Shown here: positions 8,794-17,633 of the stretch, one piece after another
How positions within the stretch are numbered: the first letter of the stretch is position 1
How the letters are laid out: every line of letters starts with the position of its first letter
Assembly: GCA_038889235.1 (NCBI GenBank)
Contig: JAWAHN010000002.1
Location: 14,356-78,355, forward strand
From: Candidatus Jordarchaeales archaeon
Lineage (GTDB): Archaea > Asgardarchaeota > Jordiarchaeia > Jordiarchaeales > Freyrarchaeaceae
Direction: 5' to 3'
Length of the DNA: 64,000 nt
Program-made: the position numbers and the translations under genes
The notes under the pieces: model-generated
Databases searched by the model: none
Told to the model about the DNA's origin: nothing
The model's input: the letters and a program-made list of their open reading frames with translations, nothing else

Positions 8794-10391
8794 TTTGCCT
8801 CCCTCACCTTATAGTATGGGTGGACTGGCCTAGGAAGTGTTCCGAGGACGTTGCGTGCCTCATCCGCCACGGCGGCTTCGGCTGCTGCCACTAGTGGGAA
8901 GACTTTCTCCGCGTTCCTGATGGGCCCGTAAAGATTGAGGTCCACTCCGTATAGTGACGGTAGAGCGTATATGAAGGAGAAGTCCATTTTCTGTCTGAGC
9001 TCGCGCGGCACCCCTGCAACCATGTTGTGTATGCCTATGGCTGTAGGGTAGCCGTAAAGCTCTTTAAACACCCACGCGGCGTGAAGTGCCTCTATGCCGC
9101 CCTCACCGAGTATCGGGACTCCTGGGTCCAGTATGGCTCCCTCAACAACCCCCCCAACCCCTGACAGCATAGTTTCAGCCTTCTTCAACCTTTCCTCTAG
9201 CGTGAAGCCGTAAGCCAGGATTATGGCGTACCTTACCGGCGCTATTCTGTGTAGGAGCTCAGTCTCCCTCCCACCGGACCCCGTAACCGAGTTGTACACG
9301 GTTCTGTGATCCAGCCCCACCTCCTTCGCCGTCTCCATCGCTTCGACGCGCGCCTCGAGACTTGTCGAGTCAATTATTATAGGCGCGTCTGTCACATCTG
9401 CTACGAAGAGCAGATACCTGGATAGTGCTTCACCCGTCTCGCCAACAACGTGGACCATTGATGGTATGCAGTACTCGTCTGAGAGCTCCGCCTGTCTGAC
9501 AACAAGCCCCTCGGCGGCCTCCTCGTCGAAGACCCCTCTAACTGGGTCCTTAACCACGGGATCCTTCCTGTAGAACAGCGTGCCAGCCAGAACAATGGAG
9601 TACTCACCCCTCTGCCCGCCGAGCTTAACCCCCGCCACGTCGTAAACCCTCAGCTCACTTCTCCTATAGAACAGTGCGCTCAAGGGCTCAGCCCCCCTCT
9701 CCCTCCACCATCCCCCCTCCATTAGGCGTGCAAGCGCCCCCCTCCAGTCGTACTTCTCCTCTTCGAGGGGCGGAATCAGGGGTGGCTCAGGGTACTCTTC
9801 AACATGCCTCTCGGCGAGCAGGCGCATTTGCGCCACTATCTTCTCCGGGCTCCTTTCCCCCCGCAAGTCCACCAGTTCGACCTGCCTCCTAAACCTCTCG
9901 ACGACCACGTGTGGCTCCCCCACCCTGAAGTACTTGGGGTGAAGGAATGGTATAGTCCCCTCGCTCCCGATAACCCTGTAATCCTGCCCTATGCCGTTTT
10001 TGTAGAGGGCCACGAGCGTCTGTCCCGGGGCGTGCCCCACAACCTCCTCACCACAGACGACTAGAAACCTTATTCTGTTGTTGGAAACTATGTTCTGAAT
10101 AACCCTGGCAACCCCGTCGTTCTCCGTCTCACACGGCCCAGCTATGGCTACGAGGTCGGCTGCCAGAGAAACAATTTTCTCCGGCAGGTCGTGCGAGCCA
10201 CACGTGACCACAGCGAAAGCCGCGTCATCCCTCCCAACCACGTAGTCCCCTGAAATGTACGGCCATTTCGCCACATCAACCACCGCGTTGAAAGGTGTTC
10301 GCCCAAACAACACGGCTACATCAAACTCAGAAAGAGCCGAGTTACATTTTTTACGCTCGGACTCAGCCCCTCCCGGGTTTAAGGAGCTCAC
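8790..10391 (-). CDS. MtrA-MtrH fusion: corrinoid protein joined to methyl-H4MPT methyltransferase
   Basis: 533 residues. Residues about 38-185 match MtrA, the corrinoid subunit of tetrahydromethanopterin S-methyltransferase: AIAGPCETENDGVARVIQNI and FLVVCGEEVVGHAPGQT, with His120 at the position of the MtrA axial cobalt ligand. The C-terminal membrane helix of methanogen MtrA is absent. Residues about 235-533 match MtrH, which moves the methyl group from methyl-H4MPT to the corrinoid: VYDVAGVKLGGQRGEY, LFYRKDPVVKDP, FVADVTDAPIIIDS and TVYNSVTGSGG. The protein should be a soluble one-polypeptide methyltransferase module. The GTG start lies 5 bases after the VTT gene, and ThyA overlaps its end. 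No other Mtr subunits occur here, so it is not the sodium-pumping complex. Confidence 0.88.
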   Translation of the reverse strand: MSSLNPGGAESERKKCNSALSEFDVAVLFGRTPFNAVVDVAKWPYISGDYVVGRDDAAFAVVTCGSHDLPEKIVSLAADLVAIAGPCETENDGVARVIQNIVSNNRIRFLVVCGEEVVGHAPGQTLVALYKNGIGQDYRVIGSEGTIPFLHPKYFRVGEPHVVVERFRRQVELVDLRGERSPEKIVAQMRLLAERHVEEYPEPPLIPPLEEEKYDWRGALARLMEGGWWRERGAEPLSALFYRRSELRVYDVAGVKLGGQRGEYSIVLAGTLFYRKDPVVKDPVRGVFDEEAAEGLVVRQAELSDEYCIPSMVHVVGETGEALSRYLLFVADVTDAPIIIDSTSLEARVEAMETAKEVGLDHRTVYNSVTGSGGRETELLHRIAPVRYAIILAYGFTLEERLKKAETMLSGVGGVVEGAILDPGVPILGEGGIEALHAAWVFKELYGYPTAIGIHNMVAGVPRELRQKMDFSFIYALPSLYGVDLNLYGPIRNAEKVFPLVAAAEAAVADEARNVLGTLPRPVHPYYKVREAK

Positions 10392-10396
10392 AATCC

Positions 10397-11233
10397 CTAG
10401 CCGCGCTCGAAGTACACTCTCCTTATAACCTTGTACGACACGTAGAGCAGTGCTAGTATCGCCGCCGCTGTGGCAAAGAACAAGGTGTAGGGGTTGCTCA
10501 TAATAGGGTTGCCGAGCAGGTAGCTGTAGATGTAAAACTGGACTAACGGATTATCGGTGAAAAACAGCAGCCCCCTCAAAACCTGGGGCACAACCACGAA
10601 GGACTCGTAACTCCTCTTACCGATATAAGTGTACATGAGAGCCCTAGGAAACGCGCCGACGGCTGTCGCAGCGATGTAAGGCTTAAACCTTATCTTCGTA
10701 AGTCCCGACCCGTAGGACACCGCGTCGAACGGTATCGGGGGCGCCAGACGGGCTACGAGGACGGCGATAGCCCCCCACCTTTCAATCCAGTTGTCCGCTA
10801 TCAGCATTGCGTCACCCAGCGTCCTAACAACCACTTTTTCGAACCTTCCAAGTACCCCGGCTTCCGGGTCTCCGCGCCCCTCCTCCGCTGCCTTCTCCTC
10901 CAACCTAGCAACGATCGGCCTTCCCACGACCCTAGCTATGTAGAACCCGGCTACGGCTCCAGTCAGCTCGCCAACCCCGCCAACTAACGTGGCCACGAGC
11001 AGGGCGTAGTCGAACCCCATGACCAGGTTAACCGGCCAGTAAATGTACGTGAATGCGACGCCCCCAAACATCAAAATGAGCTCGCTCGGTATAATCGCTA
11101 TTATCGCCTGCACAATCATTGCAGCGTAGAACCCCAGGAAGCCATACTTAAGTATCCAAAAGATGACGCCGAAGAAGAGGCTCTGCATGACCTGCTCAAG
11201 GTCGACGAAAAGCGGAAGCAGCAATTCAACCAA
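10397..11233 (-). CDS. VTT-domain (DedA/SNARE-associated) membrane protein
   Basis: 278 residues, TTG start. Several membrane segments are clear: an N-terminal helix around FFGVIFWILKYGFLGFY, a pair around residues 40-105, and a C-terminal helix near FFATAAAILALLYVSYKV. The VTT core motifs are AIIPSELILMFGG, the GELTGAVAGFYIARVVGRP loop and VLVARLAPPIPFDAVSYGSG. The domain belongs to DedA-type flippases or transporters with reentrant loops. A soluble insertion (AAEEGRGDPEAG) separates the halves. It is the first gene of the run leading into MtrA-MtrH and ThyA. A second VTT protein lies at 37784-38599. Confidence 0.8.
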   Translation of the reverse strand: MVELLLPLFVDLEQVMQSLFFGVIFWILKYGFLGFYAAMIVQAIIAIIPSELILMFGGVAFTYIYWPVNLVMGFDYALLVATLVGGVGELTGAVAGFYIARVVGRPIVARLEEKAAEEGRGDPEAGVLGRFEKVVVRTLGDAMLIADNWIERWGAIAVLVARLAPPIPFDAVSYGSGLTKIRFKPYIAATAVGAFPRALMYTYIGKRSYESFVVVPQVLRGLLFFTDNPLVQFYIYSYLLGNPIMSNPYTLFFATAAAILALLYVSYKVIRRVYFERG

Positions 11234-11305
11234 CCTCTCTATAAAGGCTTCGCATCCTCACGCCAGCCACTAAAATATATAGTTTTTGATAAAGGACACA
11301 TCCAT

Positions 11306-12460
11306 CTACACCACCAGCCCGGTGAGTGCTTTCAACACGAGCCGCGGGTTGGTGAGAAGCTTTTTGATCACTTCAGCCTCGAAGTCCATGTCTCCGTAAG
11401 TTTCAATTATTTCAACCCCACCGTACTCCCGCACCGCCCTGAAAACCCCGTCGAGCCCTTTATCCCCAACCACACCGAGCACCCTACGCGCAGCCTTCAT
11501 GAATAGGAACTCCCTTCCGAGAACCCTTCTCCACCCCTCCTCGTAAGCCTTCAGCGCCTTGTTAACATCCCCCTCAAGCAATACCGCTTCAGCCGCAACG
11601 CGTCCAGCTATCTTCGAACAAATTCCACCGGTCACCACCCCTCCCCCCGTCGTCGGCTTAACCTGCCCAGCAGCGTCTCCAACAACGAGCAACCGGCCGG
11701 AACACGTCCTCCCCACGGGGCCCCCAGTGATTATCACGCCAGCCATCCTGCGAACAACCCTCGCCCCCGAAAACCCCCTCCTCTTAATAAAGCGCCTTAG
11801 TCTCTCCCCTGGACGAGAGTAGGCTCCCAGGCCAACCCTCACCCCACCCTCAACCGGTATAACCCAGGCGAAGAACCCGGGGGCTAAATCGCTCCCAAAA
11901 TGGAGTTCGACAAGCTCCTCGTCCACACAAACACCGGACAGCTCGTACTGAACAGCGGGAATACGCCCCCTAGGCCTAGGGAGGCCCGCAGCTCTTGCTA
12001 TCCTACCCCTACATCCCTCAGCATCCACAACCACTTCACAGCACACCTCAAATCCTCCCCCAGCGCTCACGACAGCCCCCCTGCGCCCCACACTAACCGC
12101 CGTCACCCTTCTACCCAGCATTATCTGCACACCTACGTCCTGCGCGATGGACGCCAACCATTTGTCGAACGCCCTCCTGTCGAGAACCACGGCCTGCGGC
12201 TCCCTACGCCTTACAATAACCTCCTCCCCTGAAGGGGAAACGAAGCGGGCGCCGTACACTTCGTTGAGGACGCACTCTTCTGGGACCTTTAAGCCGAGAG
12301 CTTTGAGTCCGTTGACACTTACCAGTCCAGCGCAGTGGTCCGGCTCTCCGATTGTGCCATGCTCCTCCAAAACTAGGACTCTCACCCCTCTTCCCGCTGC
12401 CTCAAGCGAAGCCAAAGACCCCGCCGGTCCGCAGCCTACAACAACCACGTCGCAGCGCAA
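11306..12460 (-). CDS. Geranylgeranyl reductase family FAD-dependent oxidoreductase
   Basis: 384 residues. The FAD-binding Rossmann motif VVVGCGPAGSLASLEAA is at the N-terminus, followed by EEHGTIGEPDHCAGLVS. This is the characteristic cysteine-containing segment of archaeal geranylgeranyl reductases, which saturate isoprenoid chains of membrane lipids. GDAAGQVKPTTGGGVVTGG binds the FAD diphosphate. A TATA-like sequence (TAGTATTTATG on the minus strand, 12498-12508) lies about 40 bases upstream of the start. Substrate preference (digeranylgeranylglycerophospholipid or a related quinone) cannot be told from sequence alone. Confidence 0.88.
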   Translation of the reverse strand: MRCDVVVVGCGPAGSLASLEAAGRGVRVLVLEEHGTIGEPDHCAGLVSVNGLKALGLKVPEECVLNEVYGARFVSPSGEEVIVRRREPQAVVLDRRAFDKWLASIAQDVGVQIMLGRRVTAVSVGRRGAVVSAGGGFEVCCEVVVDAEGCRGRIARAAGLPRPRGRIPAVQYELSGVCVDEELVELHFGSDLAPGFFAWVIPVEGGVRVGLGAYSRPGERLRRFIKRRGFSGARVVRRMAGVIITGGPVGRTCSGRLLVVGDAAGQVKPTTGGGVVTGGICSKIAGRVAAEAVLLEGDVNKALKAYEEGWRRVLGREFLFMKAARRVLGVVGDKGLDGVFRAVREYGGVEIIETYGDMDFEAEVIKKLLTNPRLVLKALTGLVV

Positions 12461-12497
12461 GGCTTCCCCCTATGGTCAATCAGGTGGCCTTTCACAT

Positions 12498-12508
12498 AAA
12501 TACTAATT
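12498..12508 (-). promoter_or_regulatory. TATA box for the geranylgeranyl reductase gene
   Basis: On the minus strand the sequence reads TAGTATTTATG, about 40 bases before the start at 12460. This position fits a short-leader archaeal transcript. Confidence 0.45.
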
Positions 12509-12745
12509 GCTGCGTGCACTTGCCACATTAGGTTGGAGCTGGGCTGAAGCCACGTGAATGCAAAAGAGCTGAAAGCAGAACTCGTGGTGGAAAGGTTTAA
12601 GGCACCCGCCCGCGGCCCCAAAATTTTTATGGAAAGCGAGAGTAATGTGTTGTCCGAAAGTTCAGAATCGCAGCTGCGTGTGATGTCGAGAGGCGCGTGG
12701 AAGCCGGTTTGTTTTATAGGGTGAACGAGTTGGCGAGATTTTGAG
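12509..12745. other. Intergenic region before the small Fe-S protein
   Basis: A TATA-like run (AAATTTTTAT, 12621-12630, + strand) could serve the gene at 12746. A short open frame (about 12656-12742, reading KFRIAAACDVERRVEAGL and ending at TGA) lies in another phase just before that gene. It may be a frameshifted remnant of a longer N-terminus. No RNA gene was recognised. Confidence 0.35.
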
Positions 12746-12973
12746 ATGAAGGGGGCTCTGAGAAAGGTGAAGGAGCTGCGTAAGGATGAGTGGGCTTACG
12801 GGGATTTCAGCAGTGTTAAGGAGAATGGGATAAGGTGGAATACGTTAGAGGGCTGTCCCTGCTTCACGTGTTCACAGATTTCGCGTTGCGGTGCGGGGCA
12901 ACAGATATCGCCGAACAATTGCTGGAAGCTAACCGAGTACATCGATCGCTGCGCGAGGAAGTCCTCTCGGTAA
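12746..12973 (+). CDS. Small protein with the Fe-S domain of RPC34/TFE-beta
   Basis: 75 residues. The C-terminal part contains CFTCSQISRC and, eleven residues on, ISPNNCWKLTEYID. The cysteine spacing C-x2-C-x5-C-x10-C with ISPxNC is the same as that of the 4Fe-4S cluster domain of eukaryotic RPC39/RPC34 and its archaeal counterpart TFE-beta, which helps TFE-alpha open promoters. The usual winged-helix domain is missing: the gene begins with only about 35 residues before the cluster. Either this is a reduced TFE-beta or its 5' part has been lost or frameshifted. The start codon lacks a clear ribosome site. Confidence 0.55.
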   Translation: MKGALRKVKELRKDEWAYGDFSSVKENGIRWNTLEGCPCFTCSQISRCGAGQQISPNNCWKLTEYIDRCARKSSR

Positions 12974-13130
12974 CACTCAAAAAATACTTATCCTCTCATG
13001 TCTCGGTAGTCTTTAATAGCCGTCCACGAGCGTATTGAAGTGTGGAGGGGCATAAAGATGCAGAGGGATGTAGTTCGTCGTTAGCCCACACATAAAGCCC
13101 GCGTTAAAGTACGCCGCACTCCCCGAGCGA
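12974..13130. promoter_or_regulatory. Leader region of the LeuA-family gene
   Basis: An AT-rich element (AAAAAATACTTA, about 12980-12991) and CTTTAATAG near 13011 are possible TATA boxes for the gene at 13131. A nine-codon open frame (ATG 13058 to TAG) lies in the leader; no regulatory role is evident. Confidence 0.35.
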
Positions 13131-14675
13131 GTGTACATCTTCGACACCACGCTCCGCGACGGGGAACAGATGCCAGGGGTTGCTCTAACCACCGAGGACA
13201 AGAAGAAGATAGCGGAGCAGCTGGCAAAGCTGGGCGTCGACATCATAGAGGCTGGAATGCCCGTCGTCTCCAAGGGAGAAAAGGAGGCCGTTAAGGACAT
13301 AGCGAACATGAGACTGGGGCCAGAGATATGCGCCCTCGCCCGCACCACAAAGGGGGACATAGACACAGCGCTCGAATGTGACGTCGACAGGGTTCACGTG
13401 TTCATAGCGACATCCGAACTGCACATGAAGTACAAGCTGAAAATGAAGCCCGAAGAAGTCCTAGAGAAGGCGGTTGAAGCAGTAGAGTACGTGAAAAGCC
13501 ACGGCGTGAAGGTGGAGTTCTCCGCTGAGGACGCAACTAGAAGCGACCTCGAGTTCCTTAAGAAAGTGTACAGGAGCGTCGTCGAGGCAGGCGCCGACGT
13601 GATAAACATCCCGGACACTGTTGGAGCAACGATACCCACCGCATACGCATACATAGTCGAGGAGATCAAAAAAGCCGTCGGCCCGGGTGTTGTAATATCC
13701 GTGCACACTCACAACGACTTCGGACTTGCGACTGCAAACGCCCTAGCGGCTGTGGAGAAAGGAGCACAACAAGTTCACGTCACGGTGAACGGCATAGGGG
13801 AGAGGGCTGGAAACGCCTCACTCGAAGAAGTGGTGATGTCCCTCTTCGCACTCTACGGCGTGAAAACGAACATTAAAACGACACAGATATACGAGACCGC
13901 GAAGCTCGTTGAGCGGTTGACTGGAGTCAGACTTCAGCCGAACAAGCCGATAGTGGGCGCCAATGCGTTTAAGCATGAAAGCGGAATACACGCCCACGCT
14001 GTGCTAGAAAACCCGCTCACATATGAGCCGCTAACCCCTGAGCTCATAGGACGCAAGAGGGTAAGCATAGTCGACGAGGCAATAGTCATAGGGAAACACA
14101 CAGGAGGCCACTCGCTCAAAGCTAAACTGGAACAGATGGGGATACACGTTACGGAGGACCAGCTCAAAGAGATACTAGATAAGATAAAGGAAGTCGGCGA
14201 CAAAGGTAAGGCGGTTACAGACGCGGACATAATAGCAATAGTAGAGGACATAGTGGGAAGAGTGGCTGAAAGTGAGAGGGTATTGAAGCTCGAAGAGTTA
14301 ACCGTCGTGACAGGAAAGGGAATAACGCCGACGGCGACTGTGAGAATCAAAGTGGGCGGCAAGGAGAAAATAGCGTCAGCGATAGGAGTAGGACCCGTTG
14401 ACGCAGCATGCAACGCTCTTCAAATCGCTGTCAAGGAGTTCCAGGAAATGACGCTTGAAGAGTACAACTTGGAAGCGATAACCGGCGGAACCGACGCACT
14501 CGGCTTCGTCACGGTGAAGCTCAAGGACAAGGATGGGAAAATATACATCGCGAAAGCCGCCGACGGGGACATAGTTATGGCATCCGTGCAAGCGATAATA
14601 AACGCCGTGAACAAAGCTTTACTTATGAAAGGATATAGGACGGGTGCCGAGGCAGACAAGCAGCAGCAAAACTAG
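13131..14675 (+). CDS. 2-isopropylmalate synthase / citramalate synthase family enzyme
   Basis: 514 residues. The DRE-TIM barrel signature FDTTLRDGEQMPGVALT opens the protein; HTHNDFGLATANALAAVEKG supplies the metal-binding histidines and NGIGERAGNASLEE follows. The LeuA C-terminal allosteric domain is present (residues about 390-505). Family members condense acetyl-CoA with 2-oxoisovalerate (leucine) or pyruvate (isoleucine); sequence reading alone does not separate them. The frame stays open upstream (KYAALPER precedes the GTG at 13131) to a TAG at 13071, with no ATG, GTG or TTG in between. The GTG start is therefore kept, although it begins directly at the first barrel strand. The gene converges on uL4. 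Confidence 0.88.
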   Translation: MYIFDTTLRDGEQMPGVALTTEDKKKIAEQLAKLGVDIIEAGMPVVSKGEKEAVKDIANMRLGPEICALARTTKGDIDTALECDVDRVHVFIATSELHMKYKLKMKPEEVLEKAVEAVEYVKSHGVKVEFSAEDATRSDLEFLKKVYRSVVEAGADVINIPDTVGATIPTAYAYIVEEIKKAVGPGVVISVHTHNDFGLATANALAAVEKGAQQVHVTVNGIGERAGNASLEEVVMSLFALYGVKTNIKTTQIYETAKLVERLTGVRLQPNKPIVGANAFKHESGIHAHAVLENPLTYEPLTPELIGRKRVSIVDEAIVIGKHTGGHSLKAKLEQMGIHVTEDQLKEILDKIKEVGDKGKAVTDADIIAIVEDIVGRVAESERVLKLEELTVVTGKGITPTATVRIKVGGKEKIASAIGVGPVDAACNALQIAVKEFQEMTLEEYNLEAITGGTDALGFVTVKLKDKDGKIYIAKAADGDIVMASVQAIINAVNKALLMKGYRTGAEADKQQQN

Positions 14676-14722
14676 ACCTCGGCCCCCAATCGCTTGTTTT
14701 CATTTATATGCGAAAAAGAGGG

Positions 14723-15544
14723 TTACGCGCTCGTTATTATGACTCCTTCTCTCACAGGGAAAAGCTCGTTCAGCGATTTAAACGCGGACTCAGACCAGAT
14801 TGTTAACCTCCCGGGGTGTCCCCCCGGCGCGAGCAGCTCTGCGTTGAGGTTCCTAGCTAGGACAACGTCCACTCCAGGATAATTTCTGGCCGCCTTCACT
14901 ATACCTTCGTCTCTCTCAACGACTACGAGGACGCTGCGCGCCCTCTTTCTCCTTCGCCCCCTCATCTTCCCCTTGCCTGCGCGCACCTTACTCATACGTC
15001 TTTTCGCGCGTAAAACGTCGTCCCACAGTCCAAGCGCCACCAACACCTCCTTAAACTCCCTGGCGCTCCTCAGCCTCTGTATGTCATCGACTACCACCAG
15101 CGGTAGCTCGGGGACCTTGTCTATGCAGTGCCCCCTTCCCTTAACAATTTCTGAAACAGCCGTGGCAGCTATAGCTGAACAGGTGGCAAGCTTTTTCTCC
15201 TTCCTGTTTATCCTCTCAACTAAGATCCTATCCGGCCTAGGTGCATGCGCCCGCCTACCGCCAACAGCCATAGTGACCATTGCACCTCTCCCAGCCTCAG
15301 GGTAGCGGTGTCCTTTAACCCTGGGAACCCTAGCTACTCCAAAGCCAGTTCCCCAACTCTCGGCAGACGTCCTCTTACCAGCCATCGGGTCAACACCGTA
15401 GGGCTGCCGCCTAGCGCTTAGTATTGAGAGCACTGCCCGCCTTATAAGGTCCGGCCTAATCGGAGTGGAGAAAACCTTGGGCAATGGTACCTTTCCAACA
15501 GGTTTCCCCTTCAAGTCGTAAACGTTTACTTCGCTAACGCTCAT
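14723..15544 (-). CDS. rpl4: Large-subunit ribosomal protein uL4
   Basis: 273 residues from ATG 15544; an in-frame GTG at 15553 overlaps the uL3 stop. Archaeal/eukaryotic L4 features are clear: VLSILSARRQPYGVDPMAGK, the basic tunnel-loop segment VGGRRAHAPRP, and AKRRMSKVRAGKGKMRGRR. The protein binds 23S rRNA and lines the peptide exit tunnel. uL23 normally follows L4 in archaea; here L4 ends the cluster and converges on the LeuA-family gene. Confidence 0.95.
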   Translation of the reverse strand: MSVSEVNVYDLKGKPVGKVPLPKVFSTPIRPDLIRRAVLSILSARRQPYGVDPMAGKRTSAESWGTGFGVARVPRVKGHRYPEAGRGAMVTMAVGGRRAHAPRPDRILVERINRKEKKLATCSAIAATAVSEIVKGRGHCIDKVPELPLVVVDDIQRLRSAREFKEVLVALGLWDDVLRAKRRMSKVRAGKGKMRGRRRKRARSVLVVVERDEGIVKAARNYPGVDVVLARNLNAELLAPGGHPGRLTIWSESAFKSLNELFPVREGVIITSA

Positions 15545-15545
15545 G

Positions 15546-16664
15546 TTATACACCCTGCTTGGACGATGTGCTTATGTAGGAGATCATCGGTACCTCCTCA
15601 AAACTCTTCGACGGAGGAGGCCTTATCGGGTAACGCATGAAGACTAACCTCTTAGCTGGCCCCGGAACGCTTCCGAGGAGCAGCACGTAATCGCCTTTCA
15701 CGAGACCATACCTCAGGAAGCCGCCCTCTGGGTTTATGTTCTCGCCCTCATTGTTAACGTTACCTATCTTCAAAATGTACTTGTTATACTCCGTCCTCTG
15801 ATGGTACCCCATCTGCCCGGCACGCGGCGTCGTGTAAGGAACCCTGTTGGGGTGCCAGGCGCCCAAAGATCCTACACCCCTCTTAGTCTTCCTGGACTTG
15901 TGCTGCAGTATGCGGACACCCCAACGCTTAACCGGCCCCTGGAAGCCCTTCCCCTTAGTCACAGCTAAAACGTCGACGTAGAGCCCCTCGCTGAGCACAT
16001 CCCTCACGCTAACACTTTTCACAGCTTGGCCGAGCTCGGAAACGTCTCCTCCAAGCCTCTCCACAGTGTAGCTGTAAAGCTCTTCTCCTAAGAAGCGGGA
16101 GGCATAGAGGATCAAGTCTTTAGTCCCGTCTCCTCCCGCGACTTTTATCTCCAATACCTCCGGCTTCTTTTTCGGGACAGACGCCAACCTGGGTTGGGTG
16201 TGAGCCAGAACACGCACCTCGCTAATTCTATCCAAGTGTTCTATTACATAGTCGAGGTTCTTCTTGAACTTCTCCAGCCTCTCCTCAAAGCTGTACTCGA
16301 AGAGTTTCCTACACGAGATCTTTCTGGATAGATCGCTGGACAGGTCGGGGGACCAAACCTCGCTCAGCGTCCTTAAACCGTAAGGTGTGGACTCATAAAC
16401 CCTCATGGCAAAAACAACTATGGGCGGCGTGTCTAGAACAGTTACGGGGAAAGTGAGCTCTTTCCCATAATACGGGCTGCTCTTCCTATTGTCAACTATC
16501 ACAACGTGGGTCATCCCCGCCTTGTACCCCGGCATGCCGAGCAAAGTTGGGGGTCCCGAATACGACGGCCAGCTTCTAACACGCGGGACTGGTCTGCGCG
16601 CCCTACCCCTCGGCAGGTAAGCCAAGCTTCCTCTTTTTGGAGCATGATATTTCCTATGCGCCAT
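15546..16664 (-). CDS. rpl3: Large-subunit ribosomal protein uL3
   Basis: 372 residues beginning MAHRKYHAPKRGSLAYLPRG, the standard archaeal L3 N-terminus. The conserved core KGFQGPVKRWGVRILQHKS and the tryptophan-finger region around GVGSLGAWHPNRVPYT, which reach toward the peptidyl-transferase centre, are intact. It is followed without a gap by uL4. A stem-loop lies between uL2 and this gene, and a TATA-like GTATAGTTAA on the minus strand about 80 bases upstream may give it its own promoter. Confidence 0.96.
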   Translation of the reverse strand: MAHRKYHAPKRGSLAYLPRGRARRPVPRVRSWPSYSGPPTLLGMPGYKAGMTHVVIVDNRKSSPYYGKELTFPVTVLDTPPIVVFAMRVYESTPYGLRTLSEVWSPDLSSDLSRKISCRKLFEYSFEERLEKFKKNLDYVIEHLDRISEVRVLAHTQPRLASVPKKKPEVLEIKVAGGDGTKDLILYASRFLGEELYSYTVERLGGDVSELGQAVKSVSVRDVLSEGLYVDVLAVTKGKGFQGPVKRWGVRILQHKSRKTKRGVGSLGAWHPNRVPYTTPRAGQMGYHQRTEYNKYILKIGNVNNEGENINPEGGFLRYGLVKGDYVLLLGSVPGPAKRLVFMRYPIRPPPSKSFEEVPMISYISTSSKQGV

Positions 16665-16710
16665 GGTTTATCCCTCAAACACTTCATAAAGCAGTAAAGG
16701 TTATCGTGAA

Positions 16711-16733
16711 AAGAGGATCGTAACACTCCTCTT
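16711..16733 (-). terminator. Stem-loop between uL2 and uL3
   Basis: On the + strand AAGAGGA (16711-16717) and TCCTCTT (16727-16733) form a 7-bp stem with a 9-base loop. Read on the transcribed minus strand the stem is followed by TT, so it could act as a weak terminator or processing signal after uL2. Confidence 0.4.
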
Positions 16734-16765
16734 AACTATACGTCTTGGACGACTTCCCTCCTTTA

Positions 16766-17494
16766 CTACTTTTTCTTCCCTTTCTTTCGTCCAGAGCTGC
16801 GCGCGGCTATTAAGCCGACTTTTGCGCCTGGAGGCGCATTCTTGGACACCGTGGTAGGCTTCCCTGGGTGCTGGTGGCTTCCTCCACCGTGTGGGTGGGA
16901 AACGGGGTTCATAGCGACTCCTCTAACCCTAGGCCACACTCGTCCCCTCGCCTTTGTCCAGTAGTACTTCTTACCAGCCTTCACAAACGGCTTTTCTATG
17001 CGTCCTCCACCTGCAACCACACCTATAGTCGCCCTGCAGTTCGGATCGAAGGCTCTAACTTTCTTAGACGGGAGGAGAACTATCGTCTTGTCAGGTGTGT
17101 GGGAGAGTATCGTAGCGTATGTCCCGGACGCGCGAACAAACTTTCCTCCATCCCCGGGTCTTGCCTCTATGTTGAAAATAGGTGTTCCTTCAGGGATATT
17201 CTTAAGTGGAAGCGTGTTTCCAACATTTATAGACGCGCCCGGGCCAACTTCAATCTCCTGTCCTACAGCGATGCCTTCAGGAGGAAGCATCAACTGCTCC
17301 AATCCGTCCTCAAACTTTACTCTCGCGACAGGGGCTCCCCGCCCCGTTTCGTGCAGCAACTCAACTACCTTACCACGAACAACTACGTCATCGCTCAGTG
17401 CCCTATGCTTGACTTCACCCAGCCGTCTATGGGTCGGTGCCCTAAACGTCGGGGAACCCCTTCCTCTTCTCTGAACTAGTATCCTTTTACCCAT
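16766..17494 (-). CDS. rpl2: Large-subunit ribosomal protein uL2
   Basis: 242 residues, [20 protein letters not shown] at the N-terminus. The L2 signature is present: [20 protein letters not shown] followed by [10 protein letters not shown], including the conserved histidine near the peptidyl-transferase centre. The lysine-rich tail is typical of archaeal L2. In most archaea L2 follows L23 and precedes S19; here it stands alone upstream of L3 with a 100-base gap. Confidence 0.96.
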   Translation of the reverse strand: MGKRILVQRRGRGSPTFRAPTHRRLGEVKHRALSDDVVVRGKVVELLHETGRGAPVARVKFEDGLEQLMLPPEGIAVGQEIEVGPGASINVGNTLPLKNIPEGTPIFNIEARPGDGGKFVRASGTYATILSHTPDKTIVLLPSKKVRAFDPNCRATIGVVAGGGRIEKPFVKAGKKYYWTKARGRVWPRVRGVAMNPVSHPHGGGSHQHPGKPTTVSKNAPPGAKVGLIAARSSGRKKGKKK

Positions 17495-17633
17495 CGGTAG
17501 CCACCACTCGTTCTTAAAAGGGTGAAGTTGTTGTGAATTGCTAACACATCACCATTTTAAAAAGTTTTTCTTATCCCTCGATAACTTAGGCTCGCTTGAC
17601 AGGTCGTTAAGCTGGAGAGGGGTGCTGACACAC

